NCBI RefSeq assembly: GCF_900141995.1
Contig: NZ_FQZA01000001.1
Coordinates: 523,538-587,537 of the forward strand
Length of the DNA stretch: 64,000 bases
Reading direction: 5' to 3'
Source: Palleronia salina
GTDB lineage: Bacteria > Pseudomonadota > Alphaproteobacteria > Rhodobacterales > Rhodobacteraceae
The notes below the pieces were generated by a model. That model made no database searches. It was given only the letters and a program-made list of their open reading frames with translations, and was not told the origin of the DNA. A program made the position numbers and the translations under genes. Positions 55,330-63,656 of this stretch are shown one piece after another; the stretch's first letter is position 1; each line of letters opens with the position of its first letter.

Positions 55330-56330
55330 CGGGCGGGATCCGCGGCCTGGCCTGTCGCGGTCGCGACGGGTCCGTCCGCCGGGCCGGCTTCGACGGACGC
55401 GTCTCGCCGATCGCGGCTGCGCCAGTCGGGGTCGCGGTCCATGGGTCCGACGATGCCGGAAAAGAGATCCCCGGGCACGTCGCGGAAGGCGGCGCCGGTA
55501 TCATCGCCCTCGGTCATCTCTTGCAGCGTCGATCTTTCGGCGATGCGGTCGTGGACTGCGTCGCTCCACGGACGGGCGTCGGTCGACGTCGTGTCGAGCC
55601 AGGCGGAAAAGGCGGTCTCCGGCAGGGCCCGGGCGACGAATTGCTGCCGGTGGAAGCCGTGGCCGTTGTATTGCGTGTTGCGCCCGCGGAACACGCCGGG
55701 ACGGTCCGCGGCGAGGTGCAGTTTCGAAATCATCCCTTCCATCGCGTAGACCTGCCCCCCGAGAACGGGGATGTGGAAGGATTGCATGACTGTCTCCGAG
55801 GTGAGTTCCAGGTTCAGCGGGCGGCCCTCGGGGAACACCAGTTCGTCCAGGGTGGCGATGCCGTGGTCGGGGTAGATGAACAGCCATTTCCAGTCGTAGC
55901 CCACAATCTGGACCCGCACCGGCTCACCGTCGATGGGCAGCGGCTCGAACGGATCCAGGGCCGTGGTGTTCTGCCAGAGGAAATAGCTCAGGATCGTGAC
56001 GATCACGATCGGCCCGCCCCAAATCGCGGCTTCCCAAATCCACGAGAAATGCCAATCCGGCGTATATGTGGAATTTCCGCTGAAACGATATCGATATGCG
56101 ATTAATGGGGTCAGGACCAGAATCGGCCCCACCACCAGGCCCATCAAAGCGACGATGCGCCAGAAATGCACGCGCTGCTGCTGGGCGACATAGCCTTCGG
56201 GATCGAGGAAATTCACATCGGGGCTGTCCATGCACCCGGCGAGCAGCCCCAGGGAAAATATCGCAATAACAATGCGATGCCCGCTGGACGGTCGACGCAT
56301 CCGTGCCGGAATTTCGGAAAGTACTGTCAT
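55326..56330 (-). CDS. cyoA: Quinol oxidase subunit II
   Basis: This is a 334-aa lipoprotein-type subunit (lipobox LAGC, about residues 31-34) with two membrane helices and a periplasmic cupredoxin fold. The SFHIPVLGGQVYAMEGM stretch aligns with CyoA and lacks the CuA cysteines found in cytochrome c oxidases, so the donor is quinol. It has a C-terminal tail of about 50 charged residues (SDRRDASVEAGPADGP). An in-frame ATG at 56300 is a possible alternative start. Confidence 0.9.
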   Translation of the reverse strand: MTVLSEIPARMRRPSSGHRIVIAIFSLGLLAGCMDSPDVNFLDPEGYVAQQQRVHFWRIVALMGLVVGPILVLTPLIAYRYRFSGNSTYTPDWHFSWIWEAAIWGGPIVIVTILSYFLWQNTTALDPFEPLPIDGEPVRVQIVGYDWKWLFIYPDHGIATLDELVFPEGRPLNLELTSETVMQSFHIPVLGGQVYAMEGMISKLHLAADRPGVFRGRNTQYNGHGFHRQQFVARALPETAFSAWLDTTSTDARPWSDAVHDRIAERSTLQEMTEGDDTGAAFRDVPGDLFSGIVGPMDRDPDWRSRDRRDASVEAGPADGPVATATGQAADPAR

Positions 56331-56352
56331 CACCCGGCCGTCTTCATTGCTG

Positions 56353-56375
56353 TTGCCGAAAGCGCGGGCCGGCAA
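56353..56375. promoter_or_regulatory. Inverted repeat between cyoA and the formate dehydrogenase genes
   Basis: TTGCCG (56353-56358) and CGGCAA (56370-56375) are separated by 11 bases in the 163-bp divergent gap. The shape suits a LysR-type or other dimeric regulator of both operons. A further TTGCCG lies near 56396. This is weak evidence. Confidence 0.3.
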
Positions 56376-56493
56376 TGGGTTCCGTCGGTTTTCAGAATTG
56401 CCGATGAATTTCGGAACCGTTGGGAACCGCCATGTCTTTCCCTTGCAAGTGCGCCGAAACGTCGCGCTCCCGGCATCGGAAGGGGACCGCACC

Positions 56494-56688
56494 ATGACAT
56501 CCGAGAAAGACAATGATCGCAATGGCCTGACCCGAAGGTCGCTGTTGATGGCCGGGGCGGCCGCGCCCGCGCTGGCGGCCTCGGGACCCGCGCGGGCCGA
56601 AGCGCCGACCGAGATCACCGATCATCGGCAAGTCCGGTTGCAGGACACGCCGCATATCCGCGCCTACTACGACAGCGCCAAGGGCTGA
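56494..56688 (+). CDS. Formate dehydrogenase region TAT-signal protein (64 aa)
   Basis: This is a small protein with a twin-arginine signal (TRRSLLMAG) and a short mature part ending HIRAYYDSAKG. Genes of this type regularly precede formate dehydrogenase alpha-subunit genes, and this one lies 14 bp before fdhA. Its role is unknown; it may assist export or assembly. GGAAGGGG precedes the ATG. Confidence 0.85.
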   Translation: MTSEKDNDRNGLTRRSLLMAGAAAPALAASGPARAEAPTEITDHRQVRLQDTPHIRAYYDSAKG

Positions 56689-56702
56689 AAGACGAGACCA
56701 CC

Positions 56703-59700
56703 ATGCTGAAGCGCAAGACCACCGCCCGCCCGACCCGCAAGGTTCCCCCTTCCGTCGACACGTCGGGCATAGATCGGCGGGGGTTCCTGCGCGGCGCCGG
56801 CCTGACCATCGGCGGGCTGGCGGCCTCGGGGACGCCCGCGGGGCTGGTGCAGGCGCAGGACCAGTCCACGCCGGCGCCGACGGGACGCACCTACCACAAG
56901 ACCATCTGCCAGTTCTGCTCGGTCGGGTGTTCCATGTGGGCCGAGGTCGAGAATGGCGCGTGGCTGGGCCAGGAGCCGTCTTTCGAAAGCCCGATCAACC
57001 AGGGCACCCACTGCGCCAAGGGTGCGGCGATGCGCGAGGTCAGCCTGGGCGAGCGGCGGCTCAAGTATCCCATGAAGAAAGAGGGCGGCGAATGGGTCCG
57101 GATCTCGTGGGAGCAGGCGATCTCCGAGATCTCCGAGCGCCTCATGTCGATCCGCGACGAGTACGGGCCCGACAGCGCCTACTGGCTGGGGTCGGCCAAG
57201 TTCTCGAACGAGCAGAGCTACCTGTTCCGCAAGTTCGCCGCCTACTGGGGCACCAACAACGTCGATCACCAGGCGCGCATCTGCCACTCGACCACCGTGG
57301 CCGGCGTGGCGAACACGTTGGGCTACGGCGCGATGACCAACACCTTCAACGACATCCGCAAGTCGAAATCGATCTTCATCATCGGCGGCAACCCGGCCGA
57401 AGCCCACCCCGTTTCGCTGCTGCACCTGCTGAACGCGAAGGAAAACGGCGCGAAGATGATCGTGGTCGATCCGCGCTTCACCCGCACCGCGGCCCACGCC
57501 CACGAATACGTCCGCATCCGTCCCGGATCGGACGTGGCCCTTCTGATGGGCCTGGTGCGCGAGGTGCTGGCGAACGGCTGGGAGGCGAAGGAATACATCG
57601 ACCAGCGCGTCTACGGCTTGGAAGAAGTCCGCGCCGAGGCCGACAAGTGGACGCCCGAGGAAGTCGAGCGCGTCACCGACATCCCCGCCGAACAGCTTCG
57701 CAACCTTGCGCGCACGTTGGCCGAGAACCGGCCCGGAACACTGATCTGGTGCATGGGCCTGACGCAGCACTCGATCGGGTCGTCCATGACCCGCGCGGCG
57801 ACGATCCTGCAGCTTGTCCTTGGCAACATGGGCGTCTCGGGCGGGGGCGCGAACATCTTCCGCGGCCACGACAATGTGCAGGGCGCGACCGACCTCGGCG
57901 TCGCCTGCGACACGCTTCCGGCCTATTACGGCCTGGAACAGGGCGCCTGGAAGCACTGGTCGCGGGTCTGGGGCGAAAGCTACGACTGGCTGCAATCCCG
58001 CTTCGTGGACCGGGAGCTGATGGAGCGTCCCGGCATGCCGCTGTCGCGCTACATGGACGCGATCACCGAGGACCCCGAAGCGCTTGACCAGCCGCACCCG
58101 GTCAAGGCGATGATCTTCTGGGGCCACGCCGCCAACTCGATCACGCGCGGGGCCGACCAGCGCAAGGCGCTGGATACCGCCGAACTGCTTTGCGTCATCG
58201 ATCCGCACCCGACGCAGGTGGCCATCATGTCGGAAAAGACCGACGGGCTTTACCTGCTTCCCGCCGCGACCACCGCCGAGATGCACGGCTCGGTCACGAA
58301 CTCGTCCCGCTCGGTGCAGTGGCGCGACAAGGTGTTCGAACCGCTGTGGGAGTCGAAGACCGACTACGAGATCACCTACCTGCTGGCCCGCGCCCTGGGC
58401 TTCGAGGCCCGCATGTTCCGCAACATCGCGGTCGAGGGGACCGAGCCCGTGGCCGAGGACATCCTGCGCGAGTTGAACAAGGGCACCTGGACCATCGGCT
58501 ACACCGGCCAGTCGCCCGAACGGCTGAAGCTTCACATGAAGCACCAGGAGAAGTTCGACAGCATCACCCTGCTCGGCAAGGAAGAACCGGTCAAGGGCGA
58601 GTACTACTGCCTGCCCTGGCCCGCCTGGGGCACGCCCGAGCAAAGTCATTGCGGCACGCCCCTGCTCTACGACACCTCGAAACCCGTGAGCGAAGGCGGC
58701 CTGCCCTTCCGCGCGCGCTGGGGCGTTGAACACGAGGGTGCGAACCTGCTGGCCGAGGATAGCTTCACCGTCGGGTCCGAGATCCGCGACGGCTATCCCG
58801 AAGGCACGGTTGGCATGCTCGACGCGCTTGGCTGGGCGTCGGAACTGACCTCGCGCGAAAAGCTCGTCATCGCGGCGGTCGGGGCCGACCGGTTCTCGCT
58901 CCGGCTGCTCGACATGCCCGAGGACGAGGCACAGACCGCCTTCCGCGACCTCGAGCGCGAAGCCGAAAGACTGGCACGCCAGGGCGAAAACCCGATCCGC
59001 GCCTTCGACGCCCTGTCCGGCGGATCCGAGAGCGGCCAGATCGAGGAGGCCTGGCAGGCCGGCGGCGGTAACAGCTCGAACAGCGAGGATCGTGCGCCGG
59101 TCCCGGAACGCTTCCCCGACTATCCCGAGAACGCCCTGACCGCGATCGAGGCCTACCTGGAAAACAACCCGGGCAGCGACCCAGAGGGCGAGTTGAGCCT
59201 GCAGGACAAGATCGCCCGGGTGAACTGGAAGACCGACCTTTCGGGCGGGATCCAGCGCGTGATGCTGGCGCACGGCCTGGCCCCCTACGGCAACGGCAAG
59301 GCGCGCATGGTCGCCTGGAATTTCCCCGACGCGGTGCCGCTGCATCGCGAGCCTCTCTACACCACCCGCCGCGACCTTCTTCCGGAATACGCGACCTACC
59401 CGGATCGGCGAAAATGGCGTGTGCCGATGCTGTTCGAGTCGATCCAGGAAGTGAACCACGCCGACGAGTTCCCGCTGATCCTGACCTCCGGCCGCCTGGT
59501 CGAGTACGAGGGCGGCGGCGACGAGACGCGGTCGAACAAGTGGCTGGCCGAGTTCCAGCAGCAGATGTTCGCCGAGATCAATCCCGCGGACGCCGAGGCG
59601 GCGGGCATCGAGGACGGACAGTTCGTCTGGATCGAGAACCCGCTGGGCGCGATCCGCGTGGCGGCCCTCGTGACCCGCCGCGTCGGCTCGGGGACGGTGT

Positions 59701-59903
59701 TCCTGCCATTCCACTTCGCCGGCATGTGGATGGGCGAGGACCTGACCGGGAACTATCCCGAAGGTGCGGCCCCCTACGTCTCGGGCGAAGCGGCGAACAC
59801 GATCTGGAACTACGGATACGACGTCGTGACACAGATGCAGGAAACCAAGTGCTCCCTGTGCCGCATCCGACCAACCGGAGAAATGGCAATATGGCCCGAC
59901 TGA
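56703..59903 (+). CDS. fdhA: Formate dehydrogenase alpha subunit (Mo/W-bisMGD)
   Basis: This is the catalytic subunit that oxidises formate to CO2 in the periplasm, 1066 aa. It has a twin-arginine signal (DRRGFLRG, 25-31), a [4Fe-4S] site at Cys69, Cys72, Cys76 and Cys104, and the metal ligand at Cys194 followed by His195 (ARICHSTTVAG), where E. coli FdnG has selenocysteine. The C-terminus contains a CSLC pair (about 1050). It belongs to the membrane-linked FDH3-type with the beta and gamma subunits below. Its last 13 bases overlap fdhB. Confidence 0.95.
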   Translation: MLKRKTTARPTRKVPPSVDTSGIDRRGFLRGAGLTIGGLAASGTPAGLVQAQDQSTPAPTGRTYHKTICQFCSVGCSMWAEVENGAWLGQEPSFESPINQGTHCAKGAAMREVSLGERRLKYPMKKEGGEWVRISWEQAISEISERLMSIRDEYGPDSAYWLGSAKFSNEQSYLFRKFAAYWGTNNVDHQARICHSTTVAGVANTLGYGAMTNTFNDIRKSKSIFIIGGNPAEAHPVSLLHLLNAKENGAKMIVVDPRFTRTAAHAHEYVRIRPGSDVALLMGLVREVLANGWEAKEYIDQRVYGLEEVRAEADKWTPEEVERVTDIPAEQLRNLARTLAENRPGTLIWCMGLTQHSIGSSMTRAATILQLVLGNMGVSGGGANIFRGHDNVQGATDLGVACDTLPAYYGLEQGAWKHWSRVWGESYDWLQSRFVDRELMERPGMPLSRYMDAITEDPEALDQPHPVKAMIFWGHAANSITRGADQRKALDTAELLCVIDPHPTQVAIMSEKTDGLYLLPAATTAEMHGSVTNSSRSVQWRDKVFEPLWESKTDYEITYLLARALGFEARMFRNIAVEGTEPVAEDILRELNKGTWTIGYTGQSPERLKLHMKHQEKFDSITLLGKEEPVKGEYYCLPWPAWGTPEQSHCGTPLLYDTSKPVSEGGLPFRARWGVEHEGANLLAEDSFTVGSEIRDGYPEGTVGMLDALGWASELTSREKLVIAAVGADRFSLRLLDMPEDEAQTAFRDLEREAERLARQGENPIRAFDALSGGSESGQIEEAWQAGGGNSSNSEDRAPVPERFPDYPENALTAIEAYLENNPGSDPEGELSLQDKIARVNWKTDLSGGIQRVMLAHGLAPYGNGKARMVAWNFPDAVPLHREPLYTTRRDLLPEYATYPDRRKWRVPMLFESIQEVNHADEFPLILTSGRLVEYEGGGDETRSNKWLAEFQQQMFAEINPADAEAAGIEDGQFVWIENPLGAIRVAALVTRRVGSGTVFLPFHFAGMWMGEDLTGNYPEGAAPYVSGEAANTIWNYGYDVVTQMQETKCSLCRIRPTGEMAIWPD

Positions 59904-60487
59904 AATTCCTTTGCGACACCGACCGGTGCATCGAGTGCAATGCCTGCGCGACGGTCTGCAAGAACGAACACGAAGTGCCCTGGGGCATGGTGCGTCGCCG
60001 CGTCGTGACCATCGGCGACGGTGAGCCCGGCGAGAAGTCGGTGGCGATCTCGTGCATGCACTGCACCGACGCGCCTTGCGTGGCGGTCTGCCCCGTCTCG
60101 ACCCTTTACCAGACCGATATCGGCGTGGTGCTGCATGACAAGGATACCTGCATCGGCTGCGGCTATTGCTACTACGCCTGTCCGTTCGGTGCGCCGCAGT
60201 TCCCCAAGTCCACGCTGTTCGGATCGCGTGGCACGATGGACAAGTGCACCTATTGCGCCGGGGGCCCGGAAGAGAACGGATCCGAGGAGGAATACCGCAA
60301 GTACGGCTCGAACCGGATCGCCGAGGGCAAGCTGCCGATCTGCGCCGAGGTCTGTTCCACCCGCGCGCTGCTGGCCGGCGACGCCGAGGTCGTGGGCGAG
60401 ATCTTCAAGGAGCGCGTGATCTCGCGCGGCTACGGATCCGGCGCCTGGGGCTGGAAGACGGCATACTATCCCGAGGAGCGGTCATGA
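59891..60487 (+). CDS. fdh3B: Formate dehydrogenase FDH3 beta subunit
   Basis: This is a 198-aa ferredoxin-like subunit with four [4Fe-4S] cysteine sets: CIECNACATVCKNEHEVPW, CMHCTDAPCVAVCP, CIGCGYCYYACPFGAPQFP, and the last at MDKCTYCAG with the late PICAEVCSTRAL. It relays electrons from FdhA to the cytochrome b subunit. It starts inside fdhA and its stop overlaps the gamma-subunit start (ATGA). Confidence 0.95.
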   Translation: MARLKFLCDTDRCIECNACATVCKNEHEVPWGMVRRRVVTIGDGEPGEKSVAISCMHCTDAPCVAVCPVSTLYQTDIGVVLHDKDTCIGCGYCYYACPFGAPQFPKSTLFGSRGTMDKCTYCAGGPEENGSEEEYRKYGSNRIAEGKLPICAEVCSTRALLAGDAEVVGEIFKERVISRGYGSGAWGWKTAYYPEERS

Positions 60488-61707
60488 GCGTCTACGAGAG
60501 CGAACCGGTCCGCGTGCGCGGGCAGGACTTCACGGGCTACCGTATCGCGGGCGCGATCGCGGCCGTGCTGCTGATAATCGCGCTGGCGGTGCAGGTCTGG
60601 ATGCTGTTCGACGGCTTCAACCGGACCTCCCCCGAGGTGCGATGGGGCGTCAATGCCGAGGAAAACGGCGGCAGCGCCCTGGCATCGCAGCTCTTGCAGA
60701 ACCGCACGCGCCTGCAGAACGAACGCTTCCTGACCGGCCCGTCGCCCGACGGCCCCGGTGAGACATTCAAGATCGGGCCCGAGGTGCTGCTGGACAGTGT
60801 CGAGATGGACGACCCGGAAAGCATCCTGACCGAAAGCTGGCGTATTCCCAGCGACGAGACCGCGGCCATCCTGCGCCAGTCGGACCGTGTCATCGGCGTC
60901 TCGTCCCTGCCCTACGTGAACGCCAACCTGTTCGAGCGTCCCTTCGCCCGTGACTGGCGGTTCGGCCTGGCCGACGTGGCGACGCATATCGGGGCCTTCG
61001 CGATCCTCGGGTTTTCCCTGATGCTCGCCCTGCTCCTGGCGATCCGCGGGCGGGTGCCCATCGCGGAGGGCAAGTCCGGCAAGAAGGTCAAGCGTTTCAA
61101 CATCGTCGAACGCGCGACCCACTGGATGACGTCGGCGTCCTTCATCCTGCTGGCATTGACCGGCATCTCCATCGCCTACGGCGACACCCTGATCCGTCCC
61201 TTCGGCCACGATGTCCTGGGGGCGGTCGGTTGGCTGGCGACCTGGGGGCATGCGCTTTTCGTGACGCCCTTCGTCCTGGGGCTGGCGATCATGTTCGTCA
61301 TGTGGGTGAGCAAGAACATTCCCTCGAAACTCGACATTGCCTGGCTGAAGCGCGGTGGCGGGTTCTTCAGCGACACGCCCGATCATCCGTCGGCCCGCAA
61401 GTTCAACGCGGGCCAGAAGCTCATCTTCTGGTCGGCGATCCTCGGCGGTGGCGCGATGATCGTGACCGGCTTCTTTCTGCTGTTCCCGTTCTACTTCCTC
61501 GGGCTCGAGGCGATGAGCTGGATGATGCTGCTGCACGCGGTCTTCGCCGTGCTGCTGATCGCGATCTTCATCGGTCACATCTATATCGGCAGCGTCGGCA
61601 TGCAGGGCGCCTTCTGGGCCATGTGGAACGGCGAGGTCGACCGCAACTGGGCCCGGGAACACCACGACCTGTGGCTCGACGAGGTCGAAGGGAGGGCTTC
61701 GAAATGA
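60484..61707 (+). CDS. fdhC: Formate dehydrogenase gamma subunit (cytochrome b)
   Basis: This is the quinone-reducing membrane subunit, 407 aa. An N-terminal anchor (about 20-45) and a ~110-residue periplasmic section precede four cytochrome b helices. Heme-ligand candidates are His in ERATHWMTSAS, in WGHALFVTPF and in LHAVFAVLLIAIFIGHIYIG. The periplasmic insertion makes it longer than E. coli FdnI (217 aa) but normal for this FDH type. A further 51-aa gene overlaps its stop. Confidence 0.92.
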   Translation: MSVYESEPVRVRGQDFTGYRIAGAIAAVLLIIALAVQVWMLFDGFNRTSPEVRWGVNAEENGGSALASQLLQNRTRLQNERFLTGPSPDGPGETFKIGPEVLLDSVEMDDPESILTESWRIPSDETAAILRQSDRVIGVSSLPYVNANLFERPFARDWRFGLADVATHIGAFAILGFSLMLALLLAIRGRVPIAEGKSGKKVKRFNIVERATHWMTSASFILLALTGISIAYGDTLIRPFGHDVLGAVGWLATWGHALFVTPFVLGLAIMFVMWVSKNIPSKLDIAWLKRGGGFFSDTPDHPSARKFNAGQKLIFWSAILGGGAMIVTGFFLLFPFYFLGLEAMSWMMLLHAVFAVLLIAIFIGHIYIGSVGMQGAFWAMWNGEVDRNWAREHHDLWLDEVEGRASK

Positions 61708-61859
61708 TCGGCTTCCTGTCCGGAACGACAATCGCGGCGGTCCTGGCGGTCGGGACCTACATCGCCATGACGACCTTTTCCGTCACCTCGATCGAGAGGG
61801 TGAACAACCCGTCCCTGAACGTGGGCGATCTCGACTACCGGTACACGAGCTCGCACTGA
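61704..61859 (+). CDS. Small membrane protein at the end of the formate dehydrogenase operon (51 aa)
   Basis: I do not recognise this protein. It has one membrane segment (about 5-25) and a polar tail (SIERVNNPSLNVGDLDYRYTSSH) that would be periplasmic. The ATGA overlap with fdhC and the terminator 10 bp after its stop mark it as a real last gene of the operon. It may be an extra subunit or assembly factor of the complex. Confidence 0.75.
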   Translation: MIGFLSGTTIAAVLAVGTYIAMTTFSVTSIERVNNPSLNVGDLDYRYTSSH

Positions 61860-61868
61860 TCACGCGTC

Positions 61869-61904
61869 GCCGCGTCCGCCGACACGGCGGTCGCGGCCGT
61901 TTTT
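61869..61904 (+). terminator. Terminator of the formate dehydrogenase operon
   Basis: GCCGCG, T, CCGCCG (61869-61881), a 3-base loop and CGGCGG, T, CGCGGC (61885-61897) give a 13-position stem with a single T-T mismatch, followed by CGTTTTT. Confidence 0.85.
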
Positions 61905-61991
61905 CCGTCACCACCGCCCGGCCACGGGTCCTTGTCAAACCGCAGCAGGCCCCTCGCTGGCCGGCGCGCGGGATGATGGCGTTGTAACGGA

Positions 61992-63164
61992 TCAGGCGGA
62001 ACGCTCGGACTGCTGATCGCGCGTCTCGTTCCTGTCCTGCCCGCCATCGGACGGCGTCTCGCCCGACTGCCGCGCATCATCGACCTCCAGCTCGCCGCGC
62101 ATCCGCGGCAGGGCTTGCGGATACGCATCGCGCAGCCATTCGAGCATCTTTTCACGCACCTCGCAGCGAAGGTCCCACACCCGGGGCGAGGTGCGCGCGG
62201 TCATCAGGGCGCGGATCTTGACGCTTTTCTCGCCGGTCTCGACGACTTGCAGGTTGGCAACATCGTGGTCCCAGAGGCTGCTTTCTTCCAGGAACTCGTT
62301 CAGCTTGTCGCGCATCCTCTGCACCGGCACGGTGTAGTCGAGGTTCCATGTCACGGCCCCGATCACCTGCGCGCTTTCCCGGGTCCAGTTCTGGAAGGGC
62401 TGCTCGATGAAATAGGACAGCGGCACGACCATGCGGCGCCTGTCCCAGACCCGCACCACGACGAAGGTGGCGAAGATCTCCTCGACCCAGCCCCACTCGC
62501 CCTCGACGATCACCACATCCTCGAGGCGGATCGGCTGCGTGATCGCGATCTGGATGCCGGCGATCAGATTGGTGAGAACCGGCCGCGCCGCGAGACCCAG
62601 GACCAGACCGGCCGCGCCGGCGGATGCGAAAAGGCTGACACCGTATTCCCGAACCCCCTCGAAGGTCAGCAGCGCGGCGCCCGCGGTCACCAGGACGATG
62701 ATGATATTCGTTGTCCGCTTCAGCAGGCGCAGCTGGGTCACATGCTTGCGCGCCCCGAGGTTGTCGTCGACGTCGAGGTTGAAGCGGCGCGTGGACCGGT
62801 CTGCGAAATGATTGGTCAGCACGATCAGCAGCCAACCGACCAGGACGATCAGTAGGACCAGCGCCGCGTGTTCGATCACGTCTTCCACTTGCCGGTCCAG
62901 GTTGGTGCGCGGCACGGTAAAGATCAGCGAGGCCAGGACGAAGGCGACGCTGAGCGGCCGGCGGGCCCGCCGCAAAAGCGAGCGTGTCATGCCGAACCGC
63001 TTCTCGATGCGCGCCAGCAGCACCCGGTACAACAGCGCGTGTAGCAATAGTGCCGCGCAGGCCGCGAGCGACAGGACGATCAGGGCGCTGACACCGTCGG
63101 TCAGATGCAGGGCCCACTGCTCCGGCAAGGCCGATGTCAGAGTTTCGCTGAGATCGAAATCCAT
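61992..63164 (-). CDS. MscS-family mechanosensitive channel
   Basis: This is a 390-aa channel that opens under membrane tension. Four or more N-terminal hydrophobic segments lead to the pore helix and beta domain GAAGLVLGLAARPVLTNLIAGIQIAITQPIRLEDVVIVEGEWGWVEEI. The C-terminal tail (about 350-390) is hydrophilic (RQSGETPSDGGQDRNETRDQQ). It is larger than E. coli MscS (286 aa), like many paralogues. Its start region has a 149-bp gap to the truncated transporter gene. Confidence 0.92.
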   Translation of the reverse strand: MDFDLSETLTSALPEQWALHLTDGVSALIVLSLAACAALLLHALLYRVLLARIEKRFGMTRSLLRRARRPLSVAFVLASLIFTVPRTNLDRQVEDVIEHAALVLLIVLVGWLLIVLTNHFADRSTRRFNLDVDDNLGARKHVTQLRLLKRTTNIIIVLVTAGAALLTFEGVREYGVSLFASAGAAGLVLGLAARPVLTNLIAGIQIAITQPIRLEDVVIVEGEWGWVEEIFATFVVVRVWDRRRMVVPLSYFIEQPFQNWTRESAQVIGAVTWNLDYTVPVQRMRDKLNEFLEESSLWDHDVANLQVVETGEKSVKIRALMTARTSPRVWDLRCEVREKMLEWLRDAYPQALPRMRGELEVDDARQSGETPSDGGQDRNETRDQQSERSA

Positions 63165-63313
63165 CGAAATGCTCCTGCAAAGTCGCTGTCCCCTGACCGG
63201 TTCATCGTGACGGGCGGGTTCGCGACGAAAGGTCTTGACGCGGGCGATGAACGCGCCGCCCGCGTGAACCTCCCGGCCGCAGGCCGGGCATCACGCGTCG
63301 GCGCGGCACTCGT

Positions 63314-63656
63314 TTACCAGAACCACCAGATCATCCCGCCCATGCAAAGAATCAGGAGGACCGAAAGCAGCGTCCGGTCCAGGTAGATCGGGCTTTCCAG
63401 GCGAAACAATTCCTCCCGGGCCTCGCCGGAGTTCCAGACCAGGTCCGTGGTGTTTTCTTCAGGCGACTGACGGGTGGCCGCCGAAATCCCCAGGTGAAGC
63501 CCGATCGCGATCAGCATCATGATCGACGACATCACCGTGTAATGGATCTCGGGCAGCCCGAGATTGGACCAGATGTTGTAAACCTCTTTCGTGATGAAGA
63601 TCGGAATTCCGACGACGAGCCCGAACAGGATCGTCCAGAACGTGAAATGCCCCCTC
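63314..63656 (-). pseudogene. C-terminal fragment of a membrane transporter, cut by an IS element
   Basis: About 114 residues remain, with three hydrophobic segments (FTFWTILFGLVVGIPIFITKE early, VMSSIMMLIAIGLHLGISAATR, and SVLLILCMGGMIWWFW at the end). This looks like the tail of a sodium:solute symporter, but family assignment is weak. The reading frame runs upstream into the end of an IS3 element (63657), so the first few codons of the apparent ORF (a GTG start) come from the IS and the true N-terminus is displaced. Confidence 0.6.
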
